NCBI GenBank assembly: GCA_002013415.1 | Contig: MAEX01000003.1 | Span: 119,571-183,570, forward strand | Source: Mycobacterium sp. D16Q14 | GTDB lineage: Bacteria; Actinomycetota; Actinomycetes; Mycobacteriales; Mycobacteriaceae | Reading direction: 5' to 3' | Length of the DNA stretch: 64,000 bases | Shown here: in pieces, positions 8,930 through 18,225 of the stretch | How the letters are laid out: each line of letters begins with the position of its first letter | How positions within the stretch are numbered: position 1 is the first letter of the stretch | Made by a program: the position numbers and the translations under genes | The notes under the pieces: model-generated | Database searches by the model: none | The model's input: the letters and a program-made list of their open reading frames with translations, nothing else | Told to the model about the DNA's origin: nothing

Positions 8930-9700
8930 ATGAGCGGCGAGACCTCCAGCCAGGCAAACGGAGCCACCCTGATCCTGCTGCGCCACGGCGAGAGCCAGTG
9001 GAACGCGAAGAACCTGTTCACCGGCTGGGTCGACGTCGACCTGACTGAAAAGGGCCGGTCAGAGGCTCAGCGCGGTGGTGAGCTGCTCGCTCAGCAGGGG
9101 CTGCTGCCCGATATTTTGTTCACCTCGCTGCTGCGCCGCGCGATCAACACCGCGCACCTGGCCCTGGATACGGCCGACCGGCTGTGGATCCCGGTGGTAC
9201 GGGACTGGCGCCTCAATGAGCGCCACTACGGCGCCCTGCAGGGCCTCGACAAGGCCGAAACGAAGGCCAAGTACGGCGAGGACCAGTTCATGGCCTGGCG
9301 GCGCAGCTACGACACCCCGCCGCCGCCCATCGAGCGGGGGAGCCACTACAGCCAGGACCAGGATCCTCGCTACGCCGACATCGGCGGTGGACCGCTCACC
9401 GAATGCCTGGCCGACGTGGTGGCGCGGTTCGTGCCGTATTACGAAGAGGCCATCGTGCCGGAGCTTCGTGCGGGCAAGACAGTTCTGGTTGCCGCCCACG
9501 GCAATTCGCTGCGGGCCTTGGTGAAGTACCTCGACGGGATCTCGGACGAGGAGATCGTCGGTCTCAACATCCCCACCGGTATTCCATTGCGGTACGACCT
9601 CGACGAGAACCTCAAACCGGTCACCGCAGGTGGGATGTACCTGGACCCGGAGGCTGCGGCCGCGGGTGCCGCGGCGGTAGCCAACCAGGGCGCGAAATAA
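8930..9700 (+). CDS. gpm1: 2,3-bisphosphoglycerate-dependent phosphoglycerate mutase
   Basis: A 256-residue protein that aligns along its length with mycobacterial Gpm1 (Rv0489). The phosphohistidine motif [10 protein letters not shown] is near residue 18, the substrate-binding segment [18 protein letters not shown] near residue 95 and the second catalytic His in [10 protein letters not shown] near residue 190. It interconverts 3- and 2-phosphoglycerate in glycolysis. ATG 8930 places the start just before the conserved core; GTG 8903 is an upstream alternative. As in M. tuberculosis it stands directly before senX3-regX3, which identifies the conserved locus. Confidence 0.97.
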   Translation: MSGETSSQANGATLILLRHGESQWNAKNLFTGWVDVDLTEKGRSEAQRGGELLAQQGLLPDILFTSLLRRAINTAHLALDTADRLWIPVVRDWRLNERHYGALQGLDKAETKAKYGEDQFMAWRRSYDTPPPPIERGSHYSQDQDPRYADIGGGPLTECLADVVARFVPYYEEAIVPELRAGKTVLVAAHGNSLRALVKYLDGISDEEIVGLNIPTGIPLRYDLDENLKPVTAGGMYLDPEAAAAGAAAVANQGAK

Positions 9701-9728
9701 CGTCACCGCGGGTCTGGACCCACCAGAA

Positions 9729-9835
9729 GTTCGCCAATCGGCGAATATTCGGTGAACTCACGCCTAACACCTGTGCGGGAATGTGTGACTTGCTCGGCAT
9801 TTAGCCGCACGCTGCTGGGGTGACGTTCACCGAAT
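9729..9835 (+). promoter_or_regulatory. Candidate RegX3 autoregulatory region upstream of senX3
   Basis: The gpm1-senX3 gap holds a perfect 11-bp inverted repeat: ATTCGGTGAAC at 9747-9757 and GTTCACCGAAT at 9825-9835. Just upstream, TTCGCC-AATC-GGCGAA forms a tight palindrome at 9730-9745, and on the minus strand GTTCACC and ATTCGCC lie 11 bases apart. GTTCACC-type heptamers spaced by 11 bases are the known PhoP/RegX3-family box in actinobacteria. The second arm ends 15 bases before the senX3 GTG. Binding by RegX3 is inference. Confidence 0.55.
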
Positions 9836-9850
9836 GCGTACGCTTTTCGC

Positions 9851-11164
9851 GTGACCGCCGCATCGGGCTCTCTGGTTGTGATCGTGACGATCGCAGCCCT
9901 CGCGGCGCTTGCTGCGGGCGTGGTGCTGGGCGCGTGGTACTCGCGTCGCTCTTCGACGCACCGCACGGCCCGGACGGGGTCGCAGATAGCCCAGACCGGT
10001 CTGACCGTTTCCCAGATGCTCGAGCGCATTGTCGCCATCTCGCCGACCGGAATTGTCGTCGTCGACAAGCATCAGGACGTCGTCCTGGCCAATGCTCGCG
10101 CCCGGGAGCTGGGCCTGGTACGCGACCGTCAGCTCGACGAGCAGGCGTGGAACGCCGCCCAGCGGACGCTGGTCACCGGTGAGGCCGTCGAAGTGGACCT
10201 GACCACCAAACCGAAGGCGCCCGGTCGCGCGGGTTTCAGCCTGCGTGGACATGTGCGCAGGCTCTCCGATGCCGATCCGCGCTGGGCGGTCATCTACGTC
10301 GACGACGACTCCGAGCATGTCCGCATGGAGGCCACGCGCCGCGATTTCGTGGCCAACGTCAGCCACGAGCTCAAGACCCCTGTCGGTGCCATGGGCGTGC
10401 TCGCCGAGGCGCTGCTGGAATCCTCCGACGAGCCCGAGACCGTGCAGCATTTCGGCGAGCAGGTGCTCGCGGAGTCCCGCCGCCTGGGCAATATGGTCAC
10501 CGAACTCATTGCGCTCTCCCGGCTCCAGGGGGCCGAAAAACTACCCGACCTGGAGGTCGTCGACGTCGACTTCGTGGTGTCCGAGGCGCTGAGCCGCTCC
10601 AAGGTGGCCGCCGAGAATGCCGACATCGCGGTCACCACGGATGCGCCCAGCGGTTTCGAAGTGCGGGGTGACCCCACGCTGCTCATCACCGCCATCAGCA
10701 ATCTGGTGGCGAACGCCATTGCCTACTCGTCGCACGGATCGCCGGTCTCGATCAGCCGACGGCGCCGCGGCGACAAGATCGAGATCGCCGTCACGGACCG
10801 GGGCATCGGGATCGCCAAGGAACACCAGGAGCGCGTCTTCGAACGCTTCTTCCGGGTGGACAAGGCGCGCTCCCGCGATACCGGGGGCACCGGTCTGGGG
10901 CTGGCGATCGTCAAGCACGTGGCCGCCAACCACAATGGCGCCATCAAGCTGTGGAGTCAGCCGGGCACCGGGTCAACCTTCACCCTGTCCCTCCCGGTCT
11001 ACGAGGACGAGGATGACGCGGTCGAGGAAACCGCAGATCACCCGCACTCAGACCAATCCATGCCTCGCAAAGACGCGATCGACCACGCCCCGCCGCACGC
11101 ACCAACCAGCCGCTTACGCGAGGATCGCCAAGCGACTACACGAGAGGAACATGTACGTCGATGA
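9851..11164 (+). CDS. senX3: Phosphate-sensing sensor histidine kinase SenX3
   Basis: A 437-residue histidine kinase. It has one N-terminal membrane segment (about residues 7-28), a PAS-like sensor region (about 50-150), the phosphoacceptor motif [15 protein letters not shown] near residue 165 and ATPase motifs NLVANA, DRGIGI and [13 protein letters not shown]. With RegX3 it controls the phosphate-starvation response. The GTG start at 9851 is the natural one. The tail beyond the ATPase domain is long and rich in His, Pro and Arg, and its stop overlaps the regX3 ATG by four bases. M. tuberculosis instead has an intergenic region with MIRU repeats here (established). Confidence 0.96.
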   Translation: MTAASGSLVVIVTIAALAALAAGVVLGAWYSRRSSTHRTARTGSQIAQTGLTVSQMLERIVAISPTGIVVVDKHQDVVLANARARELGLVRDRQLDEQAWNAAQRTLVTGEAVEVDLTTKPKAPGRAGFSLRGHVRRLSDADPRWAVIYVDDDSEHVRMEATRRDFVANVSHELKTPVGAMGVLAEALLESSDEPETVQHFGEQVLAESRRLGNMVTELIALSRLQGAEKLPDLEVVDVDFVVSEALSRSKVAAENADIAVTTDAPSGFEVRGDPTLLITAISNLVANAIAYSSHGSPVSISRRRRGDKIEIAVTDRGIGIAKEHQERVFERFFRVDKARSRDTGGTGLGLAIVKHVAANHNGAIKLWSQPGTGSTFTLSLPVYEDEDDAVEETADHPHSDQSMPRKDAIDHAPPHAPTSRLREDRQATTREEHVRR

Positions 11165-11847
11165 CCAGTGTCTTGATTGTTGAGGACGAAGACTCGCTGG
11201 CCGATCCACTGGCCTTCCTGCTGCGCAAGGAGGGCTTCGAGGCGACCATCGTCAACGACGGTCCCTCCGCGCTCGCCGAATTCGAGCGCGCCGGTGCCGA
11301 TATCGTGCTGCTGGACCTCATGCTGCCCGGAATGAGCGGCACCGATGTGTGCAAGCAGCTGCGCGCCAAGTCCAGCGTGCCGGTCATCATGGTGACCGCA
11401 CGCGACAGCGAGATCGACAAGGTTGTCGGACTGGAGCTGGGTGCCGACGATTACGTGACCAAGCCGTACTCGGCGCGCGAACTCATCGCCCGCATCCGGG
11501 CGGTGCTGCGCCGCGGGGCGGATTCCGAAGAGACCGCCGCGGGTGACGGCGTGTTGGAGGCCGGCCCGGTTCGCATGGACGTCGACCGGCATACGGTGTC
11601 GGTGAACGGGGAAGCGATCACCTTGCCGCTCAAGGAGTTCGATCTCCTCGAGTACCTGATTCGCAACAGTGGCCGGGTGCTCACCCGCGGGCAGCTGATC
11701 GACCGGGTGTGGGGCGCCGACTACGTGGGTGACACCAAGACCCTGGACGTGCACGTCAAGCGGTTGCGCTCCAAGATCGAGTCGGATCCCGCCAATCCGG
11801 TGCACCTGGTCACGGTGCGTGGTCTGGGCTACAAGCTGGAGGGCTGA
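11161..11847 (+). CDS. regX3: Response regulator RegX3 (OmpR/PhoB family)
   Basis: A 228-residue response regulator. The receiver domain (residues 1-120) has the acidic pair EDED, phosphoacceptor Asp in VLLDLMLPG near residue 52, and Lys in [12 protein letters not shown] near residue 101. The C-terminal winged helix includes [12 protein letters not shown] and [14 protein letters not shown]. It activates phosphate-uptake and phosphate-scavenging genes when phosphorylated by SenX3. The ATGA overlap implies obligate co-translation with the kinase. It is near-identical in layout to Rv0491. Confidence 0.97.
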   Translation: MTSVLIVEDEDSLADPLAFLLRKEGFEATIVNDGPSALAEFERAGADIVLLDLMLPGMSGTDVCKQLRAKSSVPVIMVTARDSEIDKVVGLELGADDYVTKPYSARELIARIRAVLRRGADSEETAAGDGVLEAGPVRMDVDRHTVSVNGEAITLPLKEFDLLEYLIRNSGRVLTRGQLIDRVWGADYVGDTKTLDVHVKRLRSKIESDPANPVHLVTVRGLGYKLEG

Positions 11848-11955
11848 CCTCTCACCGCGCAAGGTCCGGCGCGTACCTGTTTAGACTCTGACGGCAATGA
11901 AGCGTGCGTATCCGCGCGCGCCCCGGATCGGTCAGACACGTCGATGGAGCAGCTA

Positions 11956-13272
11956 GTGGCGCAGGATCCGCCTCGCCGAGGACGCCCCCCGGTGTCCGGA
12001 CTCGCCGATAGGCGCCGTCAACAGATCGTCGACGCGGCCTTCGCGGCATTCACCGAAAACGGCTACGAGCAGACCAGCATGTCCGATATCGCCACCCGTG
12101 CCGGCATGGGGCAGGGCACCGTCTACCGGTATGTCGATAGCAAGCGCGAGGTTCTGGACCTGGTCTTCGACTATGGCGTGGAGCGCCTTATCGACACCCT
12201 GTCGCTCGATGACTTTCTTGACGTGGTCGGCGGAACGGCCGGTATCGAAGAACGAAACGACATCATCATGGAAGGCGGCCGCCGCCTCTATGCACTGGTG
12301 GACCAGGAGCCGGCGCTGCTCAAACTCCTGACCGTCCAGTCGGCCGCCGCCGATAAGGAACTCAAACAGCGTGTGCTGGGTATTCAGGGGATGCTCGATT
12401 CGTACGTCCAGCGGGGTTTGGATAGCGGCCGCCGCGCCGGGTGGGTTCCGGAGGACGGCCAAAACCACGCCGTGCTCGCGCGCCTGTTGCCGGCACTGGT
12501 TCTCCCCGGTTTTCTGCTCGCCCAAAGCCGGCACGATAACCCCAGTACCCGAGAGCGATTTGTGACCACCGCTTCGCAGATCGCGGAGACGGGCATTCTG
12601 CGTGACGGTGTGGTTCTGGAGCTCGGCGCGGGGCATACGGCTGCGGAAGCCGTTGGTTCCGTACATATTCCAGTGCCTATTGCCTCCGATCGCCGGAATG
12701 AACTCCTCGATTCCGCGCTTGGTTGTTTCCTGTCCGACGGTTACCACGGCATCGGAGTGAACGAGATCGTTGAGCGGCTCGGGGTCAGCCACGGCACGTT
12801 CTACAACTACTACCAGAACAAACGCGACTTGCTCGATGCGCTGATGGTCCGCGAGTTTTCGGCGATGGAACCCGTCCTGTCTCGACCGGTTGGCCGTCTC
12901 GATGCGCGTCAGGACATTGAACACGCTCTGGCACAAGGGTTTAGCAAGGCGCTTGAGACGGTGGCTGGTCGGTTGCCTGCGCTGATCTTCGTGTGCACGG
13001 AGGCCGCCGGAGTGGATCCGGAGGCGCTTCAGTCCATTATTCAGTTTTTCCGCTTTGCGTCGGTGCGTAGCGAGCAGTCCGTGTACTCGATGCTCGGCGC
13101 CGACCGGATCAACCCGTCGATCGACACCGAGTTCCTCGGCCAGGCGTTTGTGTCGTTGCTGATTGGTGCCGTCACCCTGATCGTTGACGATGATGGGCGG
13201 ACGGGCCATATTGACGAGTACGCGCGAGCCATCACGCAGTTTTTGCTCTATGGTCTGAACTCAGCGCCGTAG
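11956..13272 (+). CDS. Tandem TetR-family regulator with two complete TetR units (Mce3R architecture)
   Basis: A 438-residue single chain made of two TetR repeats. The first helix-turn-helix (QQIVDAAFAAF..TSMSDIATRAGMGQGTVYRY) is near residues 20-65. The second (NELLDSALGCF..GVNEIVERLGVSHGTFYNYY) is near residues 248-292. Each is followed by a helical ligand/dimerisation-type region. M. tuberculosis Mce3R, which represses mce3 and nearby lipid genes, has the same fused design. GTG 11956 is preferred because GGAG lies at 11946-11949; ATG 11944 is in frame too. It is the best candidate in the window to bind the asymmetric RGTATCNNRTACY element (inference). Confidence 0.88.
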   Translation: MAQDPPRRGRPPVSGLADRRRQQIVDAAFAAFTENGYEQTSMSDIATRAGMGQGTVYRYVDSKREVLDLVFDYGVERLIDTLSLDDFLDVVGGTAGIEERNDIIMEGGRRLYALVDQEPALLKLLTVQSAAADKELKQRVLGIQGMLDSYVQRGLDSGRRAGWVPEDGQNHAVLARLLPALVLPGFLLAQSRHDNPSTRERFVTTASQIAETGILRDGVVLELGAGHTAAEAVGSVHIPVPIASDRRNELLDSALGCFLSDGYHGIGVNEIVERLGVSHGTFYNYYQNKRDLLDALMVREFSAMEPVLSRPVGRLDARQDIEHALAQGFSKALETVAGRLPALIFVCTEAAGVDPEALQSIIQFFRFASVRSEQSVYSMLGADRINPSIDTEFLGQAFVSLLIGAVTLIVDDDGRTGHIDEYARAITQFLLYGLNSAP

Positions 13273-13301
13273 ACCGGCGTGGGAAACGAAGGAGCACTCC
13301 C

Positions 13302-14696
13302 ATCGGCGAACCAGTTGACAACGAGGTCAACGCAACTCGGGCCGGCGTGCCGCTGCGTGCGAAGAGGGCCGCGGCGCTGGGAAAGGTTGTCGCCGGTCAC
13401 GCCGTGCGGTCGGCGATCACGACGGCGATAAAGCCGGTCGCCGCGGACGTGGCCGCCCGTCGGGACGCCGATATTCTGCGGTTCGCCGACGATCTCGTGG
13501 CCGTCGCGGGCTCGATGAAGGGCGCCGCGCAGAAGCTTGGTCAGCTGCTGTCCGTCGTGGATGTGGGTATCACCTCTAGCTCGGTCAGAGACGAGTTCAC
13601 CGCACGGCTTGCGCCCCTGTTCGATAATGCGCCAAGGGTTCCCGACGAGACGATGCACCAAGCGCTGGACCGCGAGCTGGGCGGGCTGCGTGCCCGGATC
13701 GTGAGCATCGAGGCTGGGGCCATCGCTTCGGCCTCCATCGGGCAGGTGTATCGCGCCCGCCTGGACGACGGGCGGGCGGTCGCGGTCAAGATCCAGTACC
13801 CGGATATCGCGTCCAAGGTCCGAGCGGACCTGAAGAACCTGCAGCTGGTTGCCAAGCTGGCGTCCAAGAAGATGCCGGCGAGCAATAGCCAGGCCATCGT
13901 CGCGGAGGTGCAGCGGCAGATGATCAAGGAAGTCGACTACCGCACCGAGCTGGCTCATCACCGGCGGATCTTCGATACCTTCCGCGAACACCCCGGGTGG
14001 CGTATCCCCGAGCCGATTACGGAACTGTGCACCGAACACGTCCTGGTGACCGAGTACCTCGACGGCGTGCCCTTCGACGGGCTGCTCGGTGAGGATCAGC
14101 CGATCCGGGACCGCGTGGGGGAGGCGATCTATCGCTTCTACTGCGGCGAGATGTACCGCACCGGATTCTTCTGCGCCGATCCGCACCCCGGCAACATCAT
14201 GTTGCTTCCCGACGGGCGGGTCGGTTTTCTGGACTTCGGGCTGTGTATGGACATGGACCCCGAGGATGCTGAGGTGCAGCGCAACGTGTTCCGGGCACTG
14301 CTCTCTGGGAATGACGACGAGGCATTCGAGCTCGCCGTGGCGGCGGGGTTCCTGGCAGACCCGCAGACCATGGAGCGAAGTGCTGCTACCGAGTACATCC
14401 GTGCGGTCAGTAGCTGGCATCTCGAGGACGGGAGCGTGCGGATGACGCCGGATATCGCTCGGCGGTCGGTCGCCGATGCCGTGCTGCCCTCCTCCAAGTT
14501 TTACGACGGCATTCGCAACCAGCGTCTAGTGGAGACGCACACGATGGCGCGGCGTACCGAGCTGTGTGTGGCGGCATTACTCGGCAAGCTCGGCGCGGCG
14601 GCGCCCTGGTCGGCGATCGCCCGCGAGTATCTCGGCCTTGCCGGTATCGCCACGCCGCTGGGCGAAGCCATAGAAAGCTGGTCTCACCAGCACTGA
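13302..14696 (+). CDS. ABC1/AarF/UbiB-family atypical kinase, probable ATC start
   Basis: A roughly 464-residue UbiB-family protein. It has the family KxGQ motif (AQKLGQLLS, about residue 75), the Ala-rich loop SASIGQVYRARL, the ATP lysine in VAVKIQYP, the EVDYRTE segment, and DPHPGN with LDFGL in the active site. These ATPase/kinase-like proteins support lipid or quinone metabolism. The first standard start in frame is GTG 13347, which has no good ribosome binding site. The frame stays open to ATC 13302, placed 7 bases after a strong GAAGGAG (13288-13294), so a non-canonical start is likely. Confidence 0.87.
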   Translation: MGEPVDNEVNATRAGVPLRAKRAAALGKVVAGHAVRSAITTAIKPVAADVAARRDADILRFADDLVAVAGSMKGAAQKLGQLLSVVDVGITSSSVRDEFTARLAPLFDNAPRVPDETMHQALDRELGGLRARIVSIEAGAIASASIGQVYRARLDDGRAVAVKIQYPDIASKVRADLKNLQLVAKLASKKMPASNSQAIVAEVQRQMIKEVDYRTELAHHRRIFDTFREHPGWRIPEPITELCTEHVLVTEYLDGVPFDGLLGEDQPIRDRVGEAIYRFYCGEMYRTGFFCADPHPGNIMLLPDGRVGFLDFGLCMDMDPEDAEVQRNVFRALLSGNDDEAFELAVAAGFLADPQTMERSAATEYIRAVSSWHLEDGSVRMTPDIARRSVADAVLPSSKFYDGIRNQRLVETHTMARRTELCVAALLGKLGAAAPWSAIAREYLGLAGIATPLGEAIESWSHQH

Positions 14697-14723
14697 CAAT
14701 CAATCTGGTGTGTGCGGGCACCT

Positions 14724-14763
14724 CCCTCTTGTATTTTTGTGAATGGCATGTCAGTCTGTTAAA
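14724..14763 (+). promoter_or_regulatory. 40-bp promoter element shared with 42335-42374
   Basis: These 40 bases match 42335-42374 at 35 positions without gaps, and the last 23 bases differ at only one. The core GAATGGCATGTCAGTCT contains TGGCA-TGTCA as a direct repeat or imperfect dyad. Both copies stand upstream of an operon containing a flavin monooxygenase. The element ends 35 bases before the esterase start at 14799. A common activator or repressor site is the likely explanation (inference). Confidence 0.6.
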
Positions 14764-14773
14764 CAGTTGCCTG

Positions 14774-14786
14774 TGTACGAGATACC
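14774..14786 (-). promoter_or_regulatory. RGTATCNNRTACY-type operator site
   Basis: On the minus strand these 13 bases read GGTATCTCGTACA, matching the recurring element except at the last base. The site lies 12 bases upstream of the esterase start codon and just after the 40-bp shared element, so it would overlap transcription initiation or the leader. Confidence 0.45.
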
Positions 14787-14798
14787 GAGGGAGTGCCG

Positions 14799-15800
14799 AT
14801 GACGGCCGATGTGGTGCCGCTGCATGCGGAGCGTGTGCAGCTCACGCGCGTTGAGCGAGGCTCGCTGACGGTTCTGCTGCGATTGGGGCGGCTGGGCATC
14901 CGGCTGTTCGCGTATCCGGTGATTGCGCTGTGGGCGCGATTCCCGGATTTGCCGTGGCCTTACCGAATTGTCGACCTTGCGGCCGTCGTGCTGCGGCCGG
15001 TCCGGGGTGTGCGTCGTTCACGTGTGCGGCTCGCGCATTGCGAGGCCGAGCTGATGGCGCCCACGGGCCAGTTGCCCACTGGCGCTGTGCTTTATCTGCA
15101 CGGTGGGGCGTTCGTCGTCGGTGGGCTCAACACGCATCGCCGGCTGGTCTCGCGCATCGTCGTGGGTGCGGGCGTCACGTCCCTTGCCGTCAATTACCGG
15201 AAGCTGCCGGGGCACCCGGTGTCGGCGGCGGTCGAGGATGCGCTCGACGGATACCGGTATCTCATGGACCTCGGCTATCAGTCCGAGGAGATCGTCGTCG
15301 CCGGGGATTCCGCAGGCGGTTTCCTCACTTTGGTCACGAGCCTGATCGCACAGCGCCGAGGGCTCGGCTCACCGGGTGCTCTGGTGTGCATGTCACCCCT
15401 GGTGCAGCGCGACCCCGCGGGCAAGCTGGTGCTGGCCAGCCAATCCAACGACTCGTTGTTCCCGCGGGCGGCGCTGATCGCCATGGAGCGCCTGATGCTC
15501 TCCGCGGAAAGGTCCACGGTGGGACTTGCGGCTCTGGACAGTTTCGTCGAGGGCGACCTTGCCGTGCTGGCGTGCCTGCCCGCGACGCTCATTCAGGTGG
15601 GTAGTGACGAAATCTTGCGCCCCGATGCCGAATTCGCGGCTGCTCGGCTGGCCGAGGCGGGAGTACCCGTCGAACTGCAGATATGGAGAAATCAGGTGCA
15701 CGACTTCCAGATCGCCGCGGACGTGCTTGTCGATGCGCGGGCCGCGGTGGGCGAGATCTCGGCGTTCGTCAGGGCTCACGTGGGTCGGCCGGCCGCATGA
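14799..15800 (+). CDS. HSL-family alpha/beta hydrolase (esterase/lipase fold 3)
   Basis: A 333-residue esterase with the hormone-sensitive-lipase signature: HGGAF oxyanion motif near residue 105, nucleophile elbow GDSAGG near residue 171, acidic residue in GSDEILRPD and His in NQVHDFQ near the C-terminus. GAGGGAG at 14787-14793 fits ATG 14799; GTG 14793 lies within that site. An ATGA overlap couples it to the following SDR. It could hydrolyse the ester formed by a Baeyer-Villiger step, giving an acid and an alcohol (inference). Confidence 0.88.
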   Translation: MTADVVPLHAERVQLTRVERGSLTVLLRLGRLGIRLFAYPVIALWARFPDLPWPYRIVDLAAVVLRPVRGVRRSRVRLAHCEAELMAPTGQLPTGAVLYLHGGAFVVGGLNTHRRLVSRIVVGAGVTSLAVNYRKLPGHPVSAAVEDALDGYRYLMDLGYQSEEIVVAGDSAGGFLTLVTSLIAQRRGLGSPGALVCMSPLVQRDPAGKLVLASQSNDSLFPRAALIAMERLMLSAERSTVGLAALDSFVEGDLAVLACLPATLIQVGSDEILRPDAEFAAARLAEAGVPVELQIWRNQVHDFQIAADVLVDARAAVGEISAFVRAHVGRPAA

Positions 15801-16654
15801 AGTTCACAGAGATTCAGCTGGAAGGCGCCGTCGCGTTGGTGACGGGCGGAGCTCGCGGTATCGGGCTGTCCATCGCACAACGGCTGGCACGCGAGGGTGC
15901 ACGAGTGGTCATCGCCGATCTCGACGGCGAGGCCGCTGTCCGGGCCGCACGTGAAATCGGTGCGGGTGCGCAAGGATTTGCGCTGGACGTGACCGAGTTT
16001 GACGAGTACCTGCGCGTGGTGACCGAGGTCGAAGAGACCCTCGGACCCATTGACATCGTGGTGAACAACGCGGGGATCATGCCCGTGGGCCCGCTCCTGG
16101 GAGAGCTGCGTGGGGTAGCCGAGGCGACGATGCGCGTCAACTTCTGGAGCCACTACATCTCCTACCAGGTGCTCGCTCCGCGGATGATCGCCCGGGGGAG
16201 AGGGCATTTCATCAATGTGACCTCGGCTGCCGGTGCCATACACTCGCCGGGCCTGGCCAGCTATGTCGCATCGAAGCATGCTGCGACCGGGTTCGCGCGC
16301 AGTGCCCGCGAGGAGTTGGCCGGTACCGGCGTGACGATCTCGACGGTCATGCCGGCGGCCGTCCGTACCCAGCTTGTGGACGGAATTCCGTTCAAATGGT
16401 GGGAAAAACTGGGCATTATTCCTCCCGAGTGGGTGGCACGCGATGCGGTGAGGACCGTCCGCAACCGCCCCGCGGTGGTCGGTTCCCCAAGGGGCACGGT
16501 GCTCGCGCTGCGTTTACAGCACCTCGTTCCCGAATGGTTGTGGCTGCTGGGTAGGCGAGTCGTCAATGCCGACAGGACTGTGGGTCCGGTGGACCGGCGA
16601 GCACGCAGTGAATACGACGGCCGTATCGAACAACAGGTCGAGGCGACTCTATGA
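15797..16654 (+). CDS. Short-chain dehydrogenase/reductase
   Basis: A 285-residue classical SDR with TGGARGIGLS near residue 15, NNAG near residue 89 and catalytic YVASK near residue 155. It is coupled by ATGA overlaps to the esterase before it and to the monooxygenase after it, so the three form one tight unit: esterase, dehydrogenase, monooxygenase. That order suits oxidation of an alcohol to a ketone followed by oxygen insertion and ester hydrolysis (inference). Confidence 0.9.
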   Translation: MKFTEIQLEGAVALVTGGARGIGLSIAQRLAREGARVVIADLDGEAAVRAAREIGAGAQGFALDVTEFDEYLRVVTEVEETLGPIDIVVNNAGIMPVGPLLGELRGVAEATMRVNFWSHYISYQVLAPRMIARGRGHFINVTSAAGAIHSPGLASYVASKHAATGFARSAREELAGTGVTISTVMPAAVRTQLVDGIPFKWWEKLGIIPPEWVARDAVRTVRNRPAVVGSPRGTVLALRLQHLVPEWLWLLGRRVVNADRTVGPVDRRARSEYDGRIEQQVEATL

Positions 16655-18201
16655 GTACCCCTGAGCATGAGACTGTCGTCATCGGCGCCGGGATAGGTGG
16701 GCTCGGTGCCGCCATCGGGTTGAAGCGCGCAGGACTGACCGATTTCGTGATCCTGGAGAGGTCGGCGGGGATAGGTGGCACCTGGTACAACAACCACTAT
16801 CCCGATGTGGCGGTGGATGTCCCGGGGATCGTGTACCAATTTTCCTTCGCGAAAAACCCCGACTGGTCCCGCACCTTTCCCAAGGGGCGAGAGGTGCAGC
16901 AGTACATCGCGGGCCTGGTCGACCAGTACCGCCTGAACGACCACCTCCGGTTGGGGCACGAGGTCATGAGGCGGGAGTGGGACGAGGACAACCACCTGTG
17001 GCGCCTTACTCTCGCCGATGGCCGGGTGATGACGTCCAGATACGTCATCACCGCGGTCGGTGCCTTCGTCGAGCCAAAGGTGCCGGACATCCCGGGCCTG
17101 GACTCATTCGGTGGCAAGGTGATCCAGACCCAGAACTGGGACCATAGTTTCGACCTCAAGGGCAAGCGGGTGGCGGTGATCGGCACCGGGGCCACCTCCG
17201 TTCAGCTGATTCCGCAGATGGCCCGGGTGGCCTCGCATGTGGATGTGTACCAGCGCCGGGCCATCTGGGTGTTTGCGAAACCGGACTTTCCGATACCGCG
17301 CGTCGCCCGGTTGGCCCTGAAGTACGTGCCCGGCCTGCAGTCGCTGATCCGGGGGATCGCCGCTGCCGCCGTAGAGGTTGGTCTGGTGGCTATCACGGTG
17401 TACGGCAAGCAGATCGCGCCTATCACGTTGATCCCGAAATGGGCCTGTCGCGCATTCCTGTTCAGCCAGGTTCGCGACCAAGAGCTGCGCAAGAAGCTCA
17501 CGCCTGAGTATGGATTCGGGTGCAAACGCCCGAGCGTCTCAAACATTTACTACCGCACCTTCACCCAGCCCCATGTGGAGCTAGTGACCGATCCGATCGC
17601 CAAGATCACCCCGACCGGGATTGTCACCAAGGACGGTGTACGTCGCGATATCGACGTCTTGGTGCTCGCCACCGGGTTCGAGATGTCCCAAAGTCCCGAG
17701 GTTTACCGCGCGCGCCCTGTGAAGGGGCGCAACGGCTTTGATCTGGCCGACTACTACGAGAACAACCGCGCCCGGGCCTACGAAGGGGTGACGATGCCCC
17801 AGCTGCCCAACACCTTCATGGTTTTCGGGCCGTTCGCGTGGAGTGGCAGCTCGTGGCATGTGATGGTGGAGAACGCCACGCGCATCGCCGTGCGGGTGAT
17901 CACCGAGGCCCGTAAGCGCGGCGCGACGGCCTTCGCGGTGACCGAAGAGGCCAACGATCGGTTCTTCGATTTCATCGCGCCCAAAGCGGAGTCGACGCTT
18001 ATGCATGGGCGTGCGTGTGTCAACGCCAACTCCTATTACATCGACCGCCACGGCGACTTCTCGTTCTTGCGCCCCACCACGGCGTACCAGTCGACGCGGG
18101 CCAGTAAACACTTCCCGATCGACGACTTCCGGTTCGAGAAGCTGCCGGTCCCGGGCGAGCGCACCGCCAGGGCGAAAGCCGCCGCCATACCGGCGAACTA
18201 G
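16651..18201 (+). CDS. FAD-dependent monooxygenase (Baeyer-Villiger-like)
   Basis: A 516-residue class B flavin monooxygenase with VIGAGIGGLG, GIGGTWYNNHYPDVAVDVPG and VIGTGATS dinucleotide motifs. The Baeyer-Villiger fingerprint is FGGKVIQTQNWD, with Gln in place of the central His. The conserved Gly of YPG is Asp. The C-terminal half has LATGFE and FMVFGPFAWSGSSWH. The gene is translationally coupled to the SDR. Reaction type is uncertain because of the fingerprint changes. Confidence 0.88.
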   Translation: MSTPEHETVVIGAGIGGLGAAIGLKRAGLTDFVILERSAGIGGTWYNNHYPDVAVDVPGIVYQFSFAKNPDWSRTFPKGREVQQYIAGLVDQYRLNDHLRLGHEVMRREWDEDNHLWRLTLADGRVMTSRYVITAVGAFVEPKVPDIPGLDSFGGKVIQTQNWDHSFDLKGKRVAVIGTGATSVQLIPQMARVASHVDVYQRRAIWVFAKPDFPIPRVARLALKYVPGLQSLIRGIAAAAVEVGLVAITVYGKQIAPITLIPKWACRAFLFSQVRDQELRKKLTPEYGFGCKRPSVSNIYYRTFTQPHVELVTDPIAKITPTGIVTKDGVRRDIDVLVLATGFEMSQSPEVYRARPVKGRNGFDLADYYENNRARAYEGVTMPQLPNTFMVFGPFAWSGSSWHVMVENATRIAVRVITEARKRGATAFAVTEEANDRFFDFIAPKAESTLMHGRACVNANSYYIDRHGDFSFLRPTTAYQSTRASKHFPIDDFRFEKLPVPGERTARAKAAAIPAN

Positions 18202-18225
18202 CCAAGCACTCGAGAAGGAGACTCG

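Noticed and set aside
11100..11164. MIRU-like repeats between senX3 and regX3
   Set aside because: The two genes overlap by four bases, so there is no spacer and no repeat.
11953..13209. A 418-codon minus-strand frame opposite the tandem TetR
   Set aside because: Antisense shadow; the plus strand has two clear TetR domains.
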